Positions 8,426 through 16,633 of a stretch of 39,699 nt of DNA are shown here, one piece after another. Below the pieces are notes generated by a model. That model was not told the origin of the DNA. It did no database searches and saw only the letters and a list, made by a program, of their open reading frames with translations. Position numbers and translations under genes: made by a program. Origin of the DNA: an uncultured Lachnospiraceae bacterium (GTDB lineage Bacteria; Bacillota; Clostridia; Lachnospirales; Lachnospiraceae); the NCBI GenBank assembly GCA_934394615.1, contig CAKRRJ010000011.1:1-39699 (forward strand), written 5' to 3'. How positions within the stretch are numbered: the first letter of the stretch is position 1; every line of letters begins with the position of its first letter.

Positions 8426-9613
8426 TTACAGATATGCCTTCAGCGCATCAACTTTATCGATCTTCTCCCACGGCAGATCCACATCGGTACGTCCAAAGTG
8501 GCCGTATGCTGCGGTCTGCTTGTAGATCGGACGGCGCAGGTCAAGCATCTTGATGATGCCGGCCGGTCTTAAGTCGAAGTTCTCGCGGATGATCTCAACC
8601 AGTTTCTCGTTGGAGAGCTTACCAGTTCCAAAGGTATCTACCATGATGGAAGTCGGATGTGCAACACCGATTGCGTAAGACAGCTGGATCTCGCACTTGT
8701 CAGCCAGTCCTGCTGCAACGATGTTCTTTGCAACGTAACGTGCTGCGTAAGCTGCGGAACGGTCTACCTTAGTGCAGTCCTTACCGGAGAATGCGCCGCC
8801 GCCATGACGAGCGTAGCCGCCGTAGGTGTCTACAATGATCTTACGTCCGGTCAGGCCGCTGTCTCCGTGCGGGCCGCCGATTACAAAACGTCCGGTCGGG
8901 TTGATGAAGAACTTGGTCTCTGCATCTACCATCTCTGCCGGAAGGATCTCGTCGAATACATACTTCTTGATGTCTGCATGAATCTGCTCCTGGGTCACTT
9001 CCTCGTCGTGCTGGGTAGAAAGAACAACTGCATCCAGGCGCTTCGGCTTGCCGTTCTCATCGTACTCTACCGTAACCTGGGTCTTTCCATCCGGACGAAG
9101 GTAACGGAGCGTGCCGTCTTTGCGGACTTTGGTCAGCTGACGAGCCAGCTTGTGAGCCAGAGCGATCGGGTACGGCATGTACTCCTCGGTCTCGTTGGTT
9201 GCGAAGCCGAACATCATACCCTGGTCACCTGCGCCGATGGCATCCAGAGCGTCATCGTCCATGGTGTTCTCTTTTTTCTCCAGAGCGGTATCTACGCCAA
9301 GCGCGATATCCTTGGACTGCTCGTCCAGAGCTACGATCACGCCGCAGGTATCGCAGTCAAAACCGTATTTTGCGCGGTCGTAACCGATCTCGCGAACGGT
9401 CTCACGCACGATCTTCTGAATATCCACGTAAGCGTTGGTGGTGATCTCACCCATAACCATAACCAGACCGGTGGTGGTGCAGGTCTCACATGCAACACGG
9501 CTCATCGGGTCCTTTTCCATTAACGCATCCAGGATCGCGTCGGAAATTGCATCGCACATTTTATCCGGATGTCCCTCGGTAACGGACTCGGAAGTAAACA
9601 GTAACTTTTCCAT
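8426..9613 (-). CDS. metK: S-adenosylmethionine synthetase
   Basis: MetK makes S-adenosylmethionine from ATP and methionine in the cytoplasm. The 395-residue protein shows the three-domain family pattern: [24 protein letters not shown] at the N-terminus, the signature [12 protein letters not shown] near residue 120, and the second signature [16 protein letters not shown] in the C-terminal half. The start at 9613 is set by TAAGGAGGA upstream; the frame extends to 9697, but only into the riboswitch leader. Regulation is visible: a promoter, a SAM-I riboswitch and a terminator precede the gene, so its own product should shut it off. Confidence 0.98.
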   Translation of the reverse strand: MEKLLFTSESVTEGHPDKMCDAISDAILDALMEKDPMSRVACETCTTTGLVMVMGEITTNAYVDIQKIVRETVREIGYDRAKYGFDCDTCGVIVALDEQSKDIALGVDTALEKKENTMDDDALDAIGAGDQGMMFGFATNETEEYMPYPIALAHKLARQLTKVRKDGTLRYLRPDGKTQVTVEYDENGKPKRLDAVVLSTQHDEEVTQEQIHADIKKYVFDEILPAEMVDAETKFFINPTGRFVIGGPHGDSGLTGRKIIVDTYGGYARHGGGAFSGKDCTKVDRSAAYAARYVAKNIVAAGLADKCEIQLSYAIGVAHPTSIMVDTFGTGKLSNEKLVEIIRENFDLRPAGIIKMLDLRRPIYKQTAAYGHFGRTDVDLPWEKIDKVDALKAYL

Positions 9614-9649
9614 GAAAATCCTCCTTAGAATAATAATAAATAAAACATA

Positions 9650-9680
9650 AAGAAAAGTCCGTAGCAACGCCGCGGACTTG
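9650..9680 (-). terminator. Terminator of the metK SAM riboswitch (expression platform)
   Basis: On the minus strand AAGTCCG and CGGACTT form a hairpin (9655-9679) followed by a T-rich run. It lies between the aptamer and the metK ribosome binding site, as expected for SAM-induced premature termination. Confidence 0.85.
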
Positions 9681-9700
9681 ATTTCTGATTCGATCAAATC

Positions 9701-9819
9701 CTCTTATTGCTCGATTTCTCGCTCAGGTTGGCACCTTCCGCACGCTCCTGCCAGTGGCATTTCGTGAGGGGTTGCCGTGACTTCACAGATCCTTTGTATC
9801 TCCATCACTCTGAATAAGG
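9701..9819 (-). promoter_or_regulatory. SAM-I riboswitch (S-box) aptamer upstream of metK
   Basis: Read on the minus strand, the element has the S-box core. The P1 strands CTTATT and AATAAG close the structure. Within it are CAGAGTGATGGAG, GAAGTCACGGCAACC and the conserved GGTGCCAACCTGAGCGAG. These match the SAM-I consensus in order and spacing. It binds S-adenosylmethionine, and its position directly before the terminator and metK fits transcriptional feedback. Confidence 0.95.
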
Positions 9820-9874
9820 GATTACGCACTTTTCAGTTGTTGGTTGCAGCAGCTTAAGCACAGCTGCGTGTCAT

Positions 9875-9903
9875 ATCTTAACAGATTCCCTATAGGCTGT
9901 CAA
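9875..9903 (-). promoter_or_regulatory. metK promoter
   Basis: On the minus strand a perfect TTGACA (9898-9903), a 17-base spacer and TAAGAT (9875-9880) place a start site about 45-50 bases upstream of the SAM-I aptamer. Confidence 0.8.
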
Positions 9904-9954
9904 GGACTTTCTCAGCTTCGTTATGTAAATATCATATAAATGAAAAAAATACGC

Positions 9955-9993
9955 AAAATGGGACAGCTGCAACCTGTACAGCTGTCCCAAAAT
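9955..9993 (-). terminator. Terminator after the choline-binding-repeat protein gene
   Basis: A perfect stem GGGACAGCTG/CAGCTGTCCC (9960-9969 with 9979-9988), extended by A/T pairs, has a 9-base loop. It lies just after the stop codon at 10009 on the minus strand. Confidence 0.85.
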
Positions 9994-10008
9994 GGATTCT
10001 GATATCGT

Positions 10009-11040
10009 TTAACGGGTCTTGCCCTGTACCCATACACCAGATGCGTTTACATAGTAGCCATCCGGGGTCCAGGTGTCGGTCAGCATGTTGCCGTTAGTCA
10101 GATCACAGTAATAGTAATTTCCGTCCCCTGCCTGGATCCAGCCGGTACGCATGTAGCCTACGCTGTCGAAGCAGTACCACAGGTTGTTGATCAGCAGCCA
10201 GCCATTGGTCGGGTAAGTTCCATCTGCGAAACGATACCACCATCCTACACTATCTTTGATCCAGGAAGCCTGCTGGGTGCTTCCGCCCGGGGTATTTGTT
10301 GTGTTTCCGGAAGAAGTATTGCTGGTTGAATTGTAGTTGCCCGCTTTGATGTTCGCAAGCATCTCCTCATCAACATAGATGTAATCGGACTCGTACCAGT
10401 CACCTTTCTTATTATTGCTGTTTACGGCACGTACTTTAAAGTAGTACTCACCCTCTCTGGTGATGCTGGACGCAAAGTTATAATACTCATTTGTGGTACT
10501 CACGGAACTTCCAACGGACTTGTCACCACGGTATAAACGTACCTGATAGCTTACTGCGCCTGATGTTTCTTCCCAGGCCGCAACTGGAGAATTATCGTTC
10601 TCCCAGGCCACATTCTCGATTTCCATGGTGCCTTCCAGATCAGCCAGCTTTACGGTAATGATGAGCGTAGAACTGGAATCCTCTCTTCTGGAAGAAACAT
10701 AGGTTGCCTTGTCGCCCTTTAAGGAAACTTTGGATTTACTCATGGATGCAAAGTAGTAATCGCTGTCTGCCTCCAGAGTAATCTCAACTCTCGGAACATC
10801 TCCGTCCACCCACTCGCCGTCGTCGTTCACGATATCGACATCGGTAACGTCGTAGGTGCTGCCGTTTGCGGTAGCGGTAACGCTTCCGTTGCTGTCTCCG
10901 ACTTCAATGTCAGAATCGATCGTGATGCTGACGCTTGAGATCTTTGTGCGGCTCTCCGCTGCCAGTGCGGTTCCTGCGGTCAGTGCTGCCATCAGCGCAG
11001 CGCCCAGGATGCCGGCCAGTCCTTTTTTCCATAACTTCAT
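10009..11040 (-). CDS. Secreted cell-surface protein with choline-binding (CW_binding) repeats
   Basis: A 343-residue exported protein. It opens with a Sec signal peptide (MKLWKKG, a hydrophobic stretch, cleavage near ALAAES, about residue 27). Next come an acidic beta-rich domain (about 30-130) and a fibronectin III-like domain (about 135-225, SPVAAWEETSGAVSYQVRLY and YYFKVRAVNSNNKKGDW). A Ser/Thr/Asn/Gly linker follows, then C-terminal repeats of the choline/glucan-binding type (GWWYRFADGTYPTNGW, LWYCFDSVGYMRTGW). The repeats probably bind cell-wall polymers. Start 11040 has AGGAGG upstream; the longer frame to 11250 is untranslated leader. Its role is unknown; no enzymatic domain is visible. 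Confidence 0.88.
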   Translation of the reverse strand: MKLWKKGLAGILGAALMAALTAGTALAAESRTKISSVSITIDSDIEVGDSNGSVTATANGSTYDVTDVDIVNDDGEWVDGDVPRVEITLEADSDYYFASMSKSKVSLKGDKATYVSSRREDSSSTLIITVKLADLEGTMEIENVAWENDNSPVAAWEETSGAVSYQVRLYRGDKSVGSSVSTTNEYYNFASSITREGEYYFKVRAVNSNNKKGDWYESDYIYVDEEMLANIKAGNYNSTSNTSSGNTTNTPGGSTQQASWIKDSVGWWYRFADGTYPTNGWLLINNLWYCFDSVGYMRTGWIQAGDGNYYYCDLTNGNMLTDTWTPDGYYVNASGVWVQGKTR

Positions 11041-11249
11041 ACTTACTCCTCCTTTTCCTGCGCCTTTTTGTATTTCACTTTCAGGATCATCTTCCTTCCG
11101 TGCTTCGCAGTTTGTTTCTTTCTGATTACTTTCAGGATACCGGATAAACGTGTACAGATTGTGTCCAGAACATGACATTTTCCCTACAGAACATAACGAT
11201 TTTTTTACATTTCTTACCACAATCCTTAAAAACTCATCCTGATAGCACA

Positions 11250-11293
11250 ACAGGCCGTCCGTTTATCCTCTCCTGATATAACAGACAGCCTGT
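11250..11293 (-). terminator. Hairpin after murA, probable terminator
   Basis: The arms 11250-11263 and 11280-11293 pair over 14 bases with two G-U wobbles when transcribed from the minus strand. They lie just after the murA stop codon. The T tail is poor, so termination may be partial. The rest of the gap 11041-11249 is an AT-rich leader for the surface-protein gene; no confident promoter was found there. Confidence 0.5.
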
Positions 11294-11310
11294 ATGCACA
11301 ACCGGTATGT

Positions 11311-12603
11311 TTAGCCGATCTTTAAACGGAACTTCTGTGCTTCTTTTTCAGAATCCACCATCTCGATGGCTGCGCCAAGTCCCTGAAGTTTTTCTTCAAA
11401 TTTCTCATAGCCACGCTGGATATAGCCGATCTCATCCACAACGGTATAGCCCTCTGCGGAAAGTCCGGCAAGCACCAGTGCCGCACCGGCACGAAGATCC
11501 GGTGACTCCACACGCGCTCCGGTAAAGCCCTTCACGCCGTCGATCACTGCGACATTACCCTCTACCTTGATATTTCCGCCCATGCGCGCCAGCTCATCCA
11601 CATATTTGAAGCGGTTCTCAAAAATGCTCTCAGTAATCATGCTGGTACCGCTTGCCAGAGCCAGCGTTACAGCCATCTGCGGCTGCATATCGGTCGGGAA
11701 GCCCGGATATGGAAGCGTCTTGATGTTTGTGGAAGTCTGCTTTGGTCTTCCTACCACGCGCACCTCATCATCTCCCTCAATGACTTCGCAGCCAATCTCG
11801 ATCAGCTTTGCGGAAATCGCCTCCAGATGCTTCGGAATAACATTCTTTACGGTGATATCGCCCCGGGTCACTGCTGCCGCACACATGAATGTACCTGCCT
11901 CGATCTGGTCCGGGATGATAGAATAATCGGTTCCATGCAGGGTTCTGACACCGCGAATACGGATGACATCGGTACCCGCGCCCTTGATGGTTGCGCCCAT
12001 GCTGTTTAAGAAGTTCGCAACGTCCACCACATGCGGCTCCTTTGCGGCGTTCTCGATGATGGTCATGCCTTCTGCCATGGCTGCCGCCATCATAATGTTG
12101 ATGGTTGCGCCTACAGAAACCATATCCAGATAAATATGCGCACCTACCAGGTCGATCGCATGCGCATGTACCGCGCCGCGCTCGATCTCGATTTTTGCAC
12201 CAAGCGCGCGGAAGCCCTTTAAGTGCTGGTCGATCGGTCTGCTGCCGATATCGCAGCCGCCCGGAAGCGGAACCTGGGCACTCTTATACTTTCCGAGGAG
12301 TGCGCCGATAAAATAATAGGAAGCGCGGATCCTGCGGATGTATTCGTCATCCACGGACACCTCACGAATGGTAGAACCGTTGATTTTTACGGTATGGCGG
12401 TCGATGCGGTCCACTTTCGCGCCAATCTCCTGGATTGCCTCAAGCAGAACGTTGATATCACGCACATCCGGGAGATTCTCAATGACAACGTCGTCGTCTG
12501 TCATGATGGCAGCTGCCAGTATGCCGAGTGCGGCATTCTTTGCCCCGCTGATCACCACATCGCCTACCAGCGGATTGCCGCCTTTCATAATATATTGATT
12601 CAT
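11311..12603 (-). CDS. murA: UDP-N-acetylglucosamine 1-carboxyvinyltransferase
   Basis: MurA adds enolpyruvate to UDP-GlcNAc, the first committed step of peptidoglycan synthesis. The 430-residue protein has the usual length and motifs. Lys22-Asn23 lie in SGAKNAALG, the catalytic fosfomycin-target cysteine is Cys117 in LPGGCDIGSRP, and DQIEAGTF and PTDMQPQ follow. Many Firmicutes carry two paralogues (MurA/MurZ); this window shows one, and its class cannot be set by eye. AGAGGTG precedes the ATG. It has its own promoter downstream of the large membrane-anchored gene. Confidence 0.97.
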   Translation of the reverse strand: MNQYIMKGGNPLVGDVVISGAKNAALGILAAAIMTDDDVVIENLPDVRDINVLLEAIQEIGAKVDRIDRHTVKINGSTIREVSVDDEYIRRIRASYYFIGALLGKYKSAQVPLPGGCDIGSRPIDQHLKGFRALGAKIEIERGAVHAHAIDLVGAHIYLDMVSVGATINIMMAAAMAEGMTIIENAAKEPHVVDVANFLNSMGATIKGAGTDVIRIRGVRTLHGTDYSIIPDQIEAGTFMCAAAVTRGDITVKNVIPKHLEAISAKLIEIGCEVIEGDDEVRVVGRPKQTSTNIKTLPYPGFPTDMQPQMAVTLALASGTSMITESIFENRFKYVDELARMGGNIKVEGNVAVIDGVKGFTGARVESPDLRAGAALVLAGLSAEGYTVVDEIGYIQRGYEKFEEKLQGLGAAIEMVDSEKEAQKFRLKIG

Positions 12604-12656
12604 TGTACACCTCTATCGTAAACTGAAATTCTTTACAATTCCATTAAATCTTTATG

Positions 12657-12684
12657 ATTATACCACAGATTCCGATTTTGTAAA
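12657..12684 (-). promoter_or_regulatory. murA promoter with extended -10
   Basis: On the minus strand TTTACA (12679-12684), a 16-base spacer and TATAAT (12657-12662) preceded by TGG form an extended -10 promoter. It lies in the 101-base gap between the upstream gene and murA. Confidence 0.75.
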
Positions 12685-12704
12685 GGGAAACTGCGGCATA
12701 GGAA

Positions 12705-15179
12705 TTACTGCAGGTTCACCGCGCAGATGAAATCGTTGCCGCGGGCACGGAAAAATTCTGTGCTGTCGTTGAGACCTGCTTTGTAGAGTTCACCGCTTAC
12801 CGGGTCCAGAACCGTGACATTGTACTGGTCGAAACCACACAGGATCAGGTACTGGCCCTCTCCGGTATATGCCGCCACAGGAACGCCCTGATCAATAAAG
12901 TAGAGCATCTGTGCCAGGCTGCTCCCACGCGCGTCCAGGACCGCAAGGTTCTCGTTTTCATAGACCTGGCTTTCGGTAAATCCGTCCAGATGGCGTGCCA
13001 GCGGCGCAAATGCGGTCTGAGGATCCCGGATGTTCCGGATATTTCCCCGCTTTGCGCGGTTCCAGAGCATATTGCGGTCCTTGTCTGTCACAAAGCCCAT
13101 CCGGTCATAGGCAAGCTGCAGCGCCTCGGAAAAGTCCGTCGTTACCTTTAAAAGATGACCGCTTCCGTATGCGTAAAATTCCATATCAGAAAGCTGGTAA
13201 TTCGATTTCAGTTCCAGGCGGTCTGACTGCTCAAAGCTCACGCGCTTCGGTGCCTGGAAGCGGACGTTCCTGCCGTTTTTAATTTCCTCATCCAGCTGGA
13301 CAAAGTACACACGTCCCTTATCCGGGGATGCGAACCAGCCAATGCCGTCCATCTTTCCGTTTCCAAGATCCGCGTTGCACACAATGGTATCCTCCGGGCT
13401 GTCTGCATATGTGTTCTGTCCGATTTTTGTAACCCGGGTCAGATGGATACGGCTCTCATCGACGGATACCTCAGAAATGTAGTAACCGTTCTTCTCGTAG
13501 CTGGTCTCCTCTTCCATCTGGTCATTGATGATGCGGATGCTGTACATGGGAAGATTCTCGACCCGGCCGTTTATCAGCCAGGCATCATTCTCGTTCGCGA
13601 TGCCGTATACCAGATCGCGTCCTACAAAACCGAGCGTGCGGACGTACTCTCCCTCCCCCGCGCGGATTTCCCGGTTTTCACCGTTTTCCAGATCCATCAG
13701 ATGCAGGATGCGGGAACCGTACACCGTTCCCTCCTGCCAGGCAATACGCTGCATGTCGCTGCTCACCGCAAAGGTCTCCTCCGTCAGCGAATCCGCCACG
13801 ACCATGTTTTCCCGGCTGTTCATATCGATGCCATAGATGGCGTGGTCCACATAGAGATAAAGCATGCCGCCCTCGGTCTGACACGCCAGCTGGCCAAGAT
13901 CCGCCTCCAGCTGCTCATAGGAGCCGGAATACGGAATAAAATAGCGCTCCTCCAGGGCATTTTCCGCCGCCGTGTAATGGTATCCGGCAATGCCGTTTTC
14001 TCCCTCATGGTTTCCGCGGTTCATGTAGCCGTACACCAGAAAGTCCACATCGCCGTTGTCTGCCACAGAGAGGATTTTTTCGTCATGATGGTCGTAATTG
14101 CTCCGCTCATCGGTCTGGTCATCATCCCGGAACGAAAAGATCTTTACCGCGCGGCGGTCCGCCGGCTCATAGGTCCAGAGATCCCGGCTCACCCGGTAAG
14201 CCAGCACCTTACCGCCCGGACTCTTTACGGATTCCACCCGGTCATCTCCTGTAATGCCAAGCAGGATACGCTTTCCGGAGTAATCGCTCTTATCCCCGGA
14301 AAAGATTTCGTTGACCGTACGGTCATACTGCATCATATAAATGCGCAGCTCATTCCACTTCAGGGTGAAATCTTCTTCGATTTCATACGTTTCCTCCGCT
14401 TCCTCTCCCTGCCGCTTCGCCAGGTAGGAAAGCTGCACCGCGCACATTACACCGTCCAGCTCTTTTAAGCGGACACTGACATTTCCCTCCGGCTGCAGTT
14501 TCATTTTTCCCCAGGTCAGCTGGGAGAAACTGGAATGGATGGAGGTATGCCCGAATGAACTGTTGTCCTCCGACGGACTGGTCTCCAGATAGGTCGTGAG
14601 GCTTCTCGCCTGCTCATAATCAAACGTCTTCATGGAAAAATCTGCCGCCAGGTCTACCATAGCCTGCGCGTGCTCTGCGGAGTCTGTCCACAGAATGCGC
14701 GTGTAGTAATACACCGGTCCCAGATTCTCGGTATCGAGCTGAATCTTTAACTGATATTCCCGCTCCTTTGTCAGCAGATTCTGGATCGGGAGCACTGCAT
14801 GAATGCCATCCTCCGCCTGCTGCCAGTCCATAACCTCCGTGCGCTCAACCAGGCGTTCCCGGTCCATGCTGCGCACCTCATAGCTGATGCCGGTAACACC
14901 TGCCTCTGTAATGTGAATGGAAAGCGCCCGGTCCTCCGGAAGGATCGTCAGGTTCTCCCCTGCCGCTGCCGTATTCATTTCCTGACGGTATCCGAAAAGC
15001 CGGTTCATGTCCCGGCCAAGCATCTGTACCGTCACACTCGGAAGTGATGCCTCTTCCATATCCATATATACAGCCTGTTCCTGGCTGCTCCACCACCGGT
15101 TATTTGCGAAAAAAAACGCGCAGAGCGCCGCCGCAAACACACCGGATAAAATTCCGATTCGTTTTACAATGTGATTCAT
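12705..15179 (-). CDS. Large membrane-anchored extracytoplasmic protein of unknown function, with a degenerate C39-like tail
   Basis: An 824-residue protein with one N-terminal hydrophobic anchor (residues 6-25) and a long, acidic, mostly beta-rich exterior. The middle (about 300-600) has recurring short strands with Asp/Gly turns, suggestive of a propeller. The C-terminal 120 residues look like a bacteriocin-processing peptidase C39-type fold: LDARGSSLAQMLYFIDQGVPVAAYTG, then QYLILCGFDQYNVTVLDPVSG. The usual catalytic Cys is not apparent and the His position reads Gln, so it is probably not a protease. I do not recognise a named family. It precedes murA on the same strand, but murA has its own promoter. 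Its start has only a weak GGAT ribosome site. Confidence 0.8.
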   Translation of the reverse strand: MNHIVKRIGILSGVFAAALCAFFFANNRWWSSQEQAVYMDMEEASLPSVTVQMLGRDMNRLFGYRQEMNTAAAGENLTILPEDRALSIHITEAGVTGISYEVRSMDRERLVERTEVMDWQQAEDGIHAVLPIQNLLTKEREYQLKIQLDTENLGPVYYYTRILWTDSAEHAQAMVDLAADFSMKTFDYEQARSLTTYLETSPSEDNSSFGHTSIHSSFSQLTWGKMKLQPEGNVSVRLKELDGVMCAVQLSYLAKRQGEEAEETYEIEEDFTLKWNELRIYMMQYDRTVNEIFSGDKSDYSGKRILLGITGDDRVESVKSPGGKVLAYRVSRDLWTYEPADRRAVKIFSFRDDDQTDERSNYDHHDEKILSVADNGDVDFLVYGYMNRGNHEGENGIAGYHYTAAENALEERYFIPYSGSYEQLEADLGQLACQTEGGMLYLYVDHAIYGIDMNSRENMVVADSLTEETFAVSSDMQRIAWQEGTVYGSRILHLMDLENGENREIRAGEGEYVRTLGFVGRDLVYGIANENDAWLINGRVENLPMYSIRIINDQMEEETSYEKNGYYISEVSVDESRIHLTRVTKIGQNTYADSPEDTIVCNADLGNGKMDGIGWFASPDKGRVYFVQLDEEIKNGRNVRFQAPKRVSFEQSDRLELKSNYQLSDMEFYAYGSGHLLKVTTDFSEALQLAYDRMGFVTDKDRNMLWNRAKRGNIRNIRDPQTAFAPLARHLDGFTESQVYENENLAVLDARGSSLAQMLYFIDQGVPVAAYTGEGQYLILCGFDQYNVTVLDPVSGELYKAGLNDSTEFFRARGNDFICAVNLQ

Positions 15180-15483
15180 ATCCTGTTATATTCCTTATCT
15201 GCCTTATTTTAGGGGCCATGGTAACTGTGAAGGTATTAAACAGTTGCCATCCATGAATATTGTATCCTGTTTTTCATTCCCCCACAAGAAAATCTTTTCT
15301 TAAATTTCACTTGCTATCCTCCCTGCCATCCCTTATAATGGAGCTACCATTTTTCATGATTCGATCACGAATTTCCGTTCATCCGCTATTCTAGTTTTTC
15401 GCACACATCATGACTTCCCATTTTTGACCGGACAAAGCGGAGATTTTGTGCCTGGTGAGGCTGTTGTAAAATTGATCCTGATA
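15180..15483. other. Divergent intergenic space with no gene seen
   Basis: This AT-rich gap separates the large minus-strand gene from the plus-strand DUF5688 gene. I see no RNA gene, strong hairpin or supported small reading frame. The plus-strand promoter lies just beyond it at 15484; no convincing promoter for the minus-strand gene was found. Confidence 0.5.
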
Positions 15484-15512
15484 TTGGGAATGTTCTGGAT
15501 CCATTTTATAAC
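15484..15512 (+). promoter_or_regulatory. Promoter of the DUF5688 gene
   Basis: TTGGGA (15484-15489), a 17-base spacer and TATAAC (15507-15512) lie 31 bases upstream of the ATG at 15544. Confidence 0.6.
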
Positions 15513-15543
15513 AGCCCCATGCCAATACATCAGGAGGAATTTT

Positions 15544-16503
15544 ATGGTATACGAAACCTTTCTTGAAACAGTCACAAACGAACTGCAGGCAGCACTCGGG
15601 GAGTCCTATCAGTTTACGCTGCGTCCGCTTCCCAAAAACAACGGTGTTACCTTAGACGGCCTTACGATCCAGAGTCCCGGCTGTTCCGTGGCTCCCACGA
15701 TCTATTTAAATCCGTACTATGAGCAGTACCGCCATGGAACCGACATCCACGACATCGTCCGCGATATCTTAAAACTGTACCGCACCACACCTGCCCCATC
15801 TTCCCTGAAGGCAGATGCCCTGGATCAGTTTTCTTCCATCCGGTCCCGCATCATGTTCCGCGTGATCCACACTGCGTCAAACCAGGTACTTTTAAAAGAC
15901 CTGCCACATCTTCCCTATCTGGATCTTTCCATTATCTTTTTTGTTTCCCTGGAACGCAATGAGGAAGGCCAGATGACCGCGCTCATCCATAACGAGCACC
16001 AGAAACGCTGGAATGTGTCCGTGGAAGATCTCTGGGATGCCGCAAGCCGCAACACACCACGCGAATACCCGGCACAGATCCAGAGCATGACCGAGCTTCT
16101 GCAGGATCTCGCCAGACGGAACATGGGCGAACATTATAATCCGGAATTTATCGATGAGCTTCTGGAGACCGATGATTTTGCTCCGCTCTACGTTCTCAGC
16201 AACACCGGCGGACTCTACGGCGCAAGCTGCATCCTCTACGAGGATGTGTTAAAGGATTTTGCGGACCAGCTCGGAGCCGACCTCATTCTGCTTCCATCCA
16301 GTGTTCATGAGGTGCTCCTCACGCCTAACCTGCCGGACTCTTCCTACGAGGACTTAAGCTCCATGGTCACCTCCATCAACCGCCAGGAAGTTTCACCGGA
16401 AGAACAGCTTTCCAACCAGGTATACCTGTTCAGCCGTGAGGACGGCGCATTGAAGATTGTATCCAATGCCCCTCGGCTGGTCGGAACACCGGAACTTTCC
16501 TAA
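15544..16503 (+). CDS. DUF5688 family protein
   Basis: A 319-residue soluble protein with no signal peptide or membrane helix. Its opening (MVYETFLETVTNELQAALGE, then LRPLPKNNGVTLDGLTI) and the later segments NTGGLYGASCILY and LILLPSSVHEVLL match what I recall of DUF5688, a family of unknown function common in Lachnospiraceae. Start 15544 is preferred over 15424 because AGGAGGA lies 7 bases upstream. It is monocistronic with its own promoter and a strong terminator. Its biochemical role is unknown. Confidence 0.85.
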   Translation: MVYETFLETVTNELQAALGESYQFTLRPLPKNNGVTLDGLTIQSPGCSVAPTIYLNPYYEQYRHGTDIHDIVRDILKLYRTTPAPSSLKADALDQFSSIRSRIMFRVIHTASNQVLLKDLPHLPYLDLSIIFFVSLERNEEGQMTALIHNEHQKRWNVSVEDLWDAASRNTPREYPAQIQSMTELLQDLARRNMGEHYNPEFIDELLETDDFAPLYVLSNTGGLYGASCILYEDVLKDFADQLGADLILLPSSVHEVLLTPNLPDSSYEDLSSMVTSINRQEVSPEEQLSNQVYLFSREDGALKIVSNAPRLVGTPELS

Positions 16504-16527
16504 GTTTTATTAAAAACAATTTGAAAT

Positions 16528-16616
16528 AAACAAAGGGCTGTCATAAAACTGCCCCGCCACATTCAACCTGATAGATAGAATGTTCCGGGTCTGATTTTAC
16601 GACAGCCCTTGTTTTT
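16528..16616. terminator. Long bidirectional terminator hairpin
   Basis: Outer arms around GGGCTGTC-TAAAA (about 16528-16549) pair with TTTTACGACAGCCC (about 16594-16612). An inner stem ACATTC/GAATGT is nested within. T-rich runs flank both sides. It lies between the convergent DUF5688 and feoB genes and serves both. Confidence 0.8.
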
Positions 16617-16633
16617 TACTCCTGTTTTCTTTG

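Noticed and set aside
13443..14468. 341-codon plus-strand frame
   Set aside because: It is exactly antisense to the 824-residue gene, has no ribosome binding site and shows no recognisable domain; its length reflects the codon bias of the real gene.
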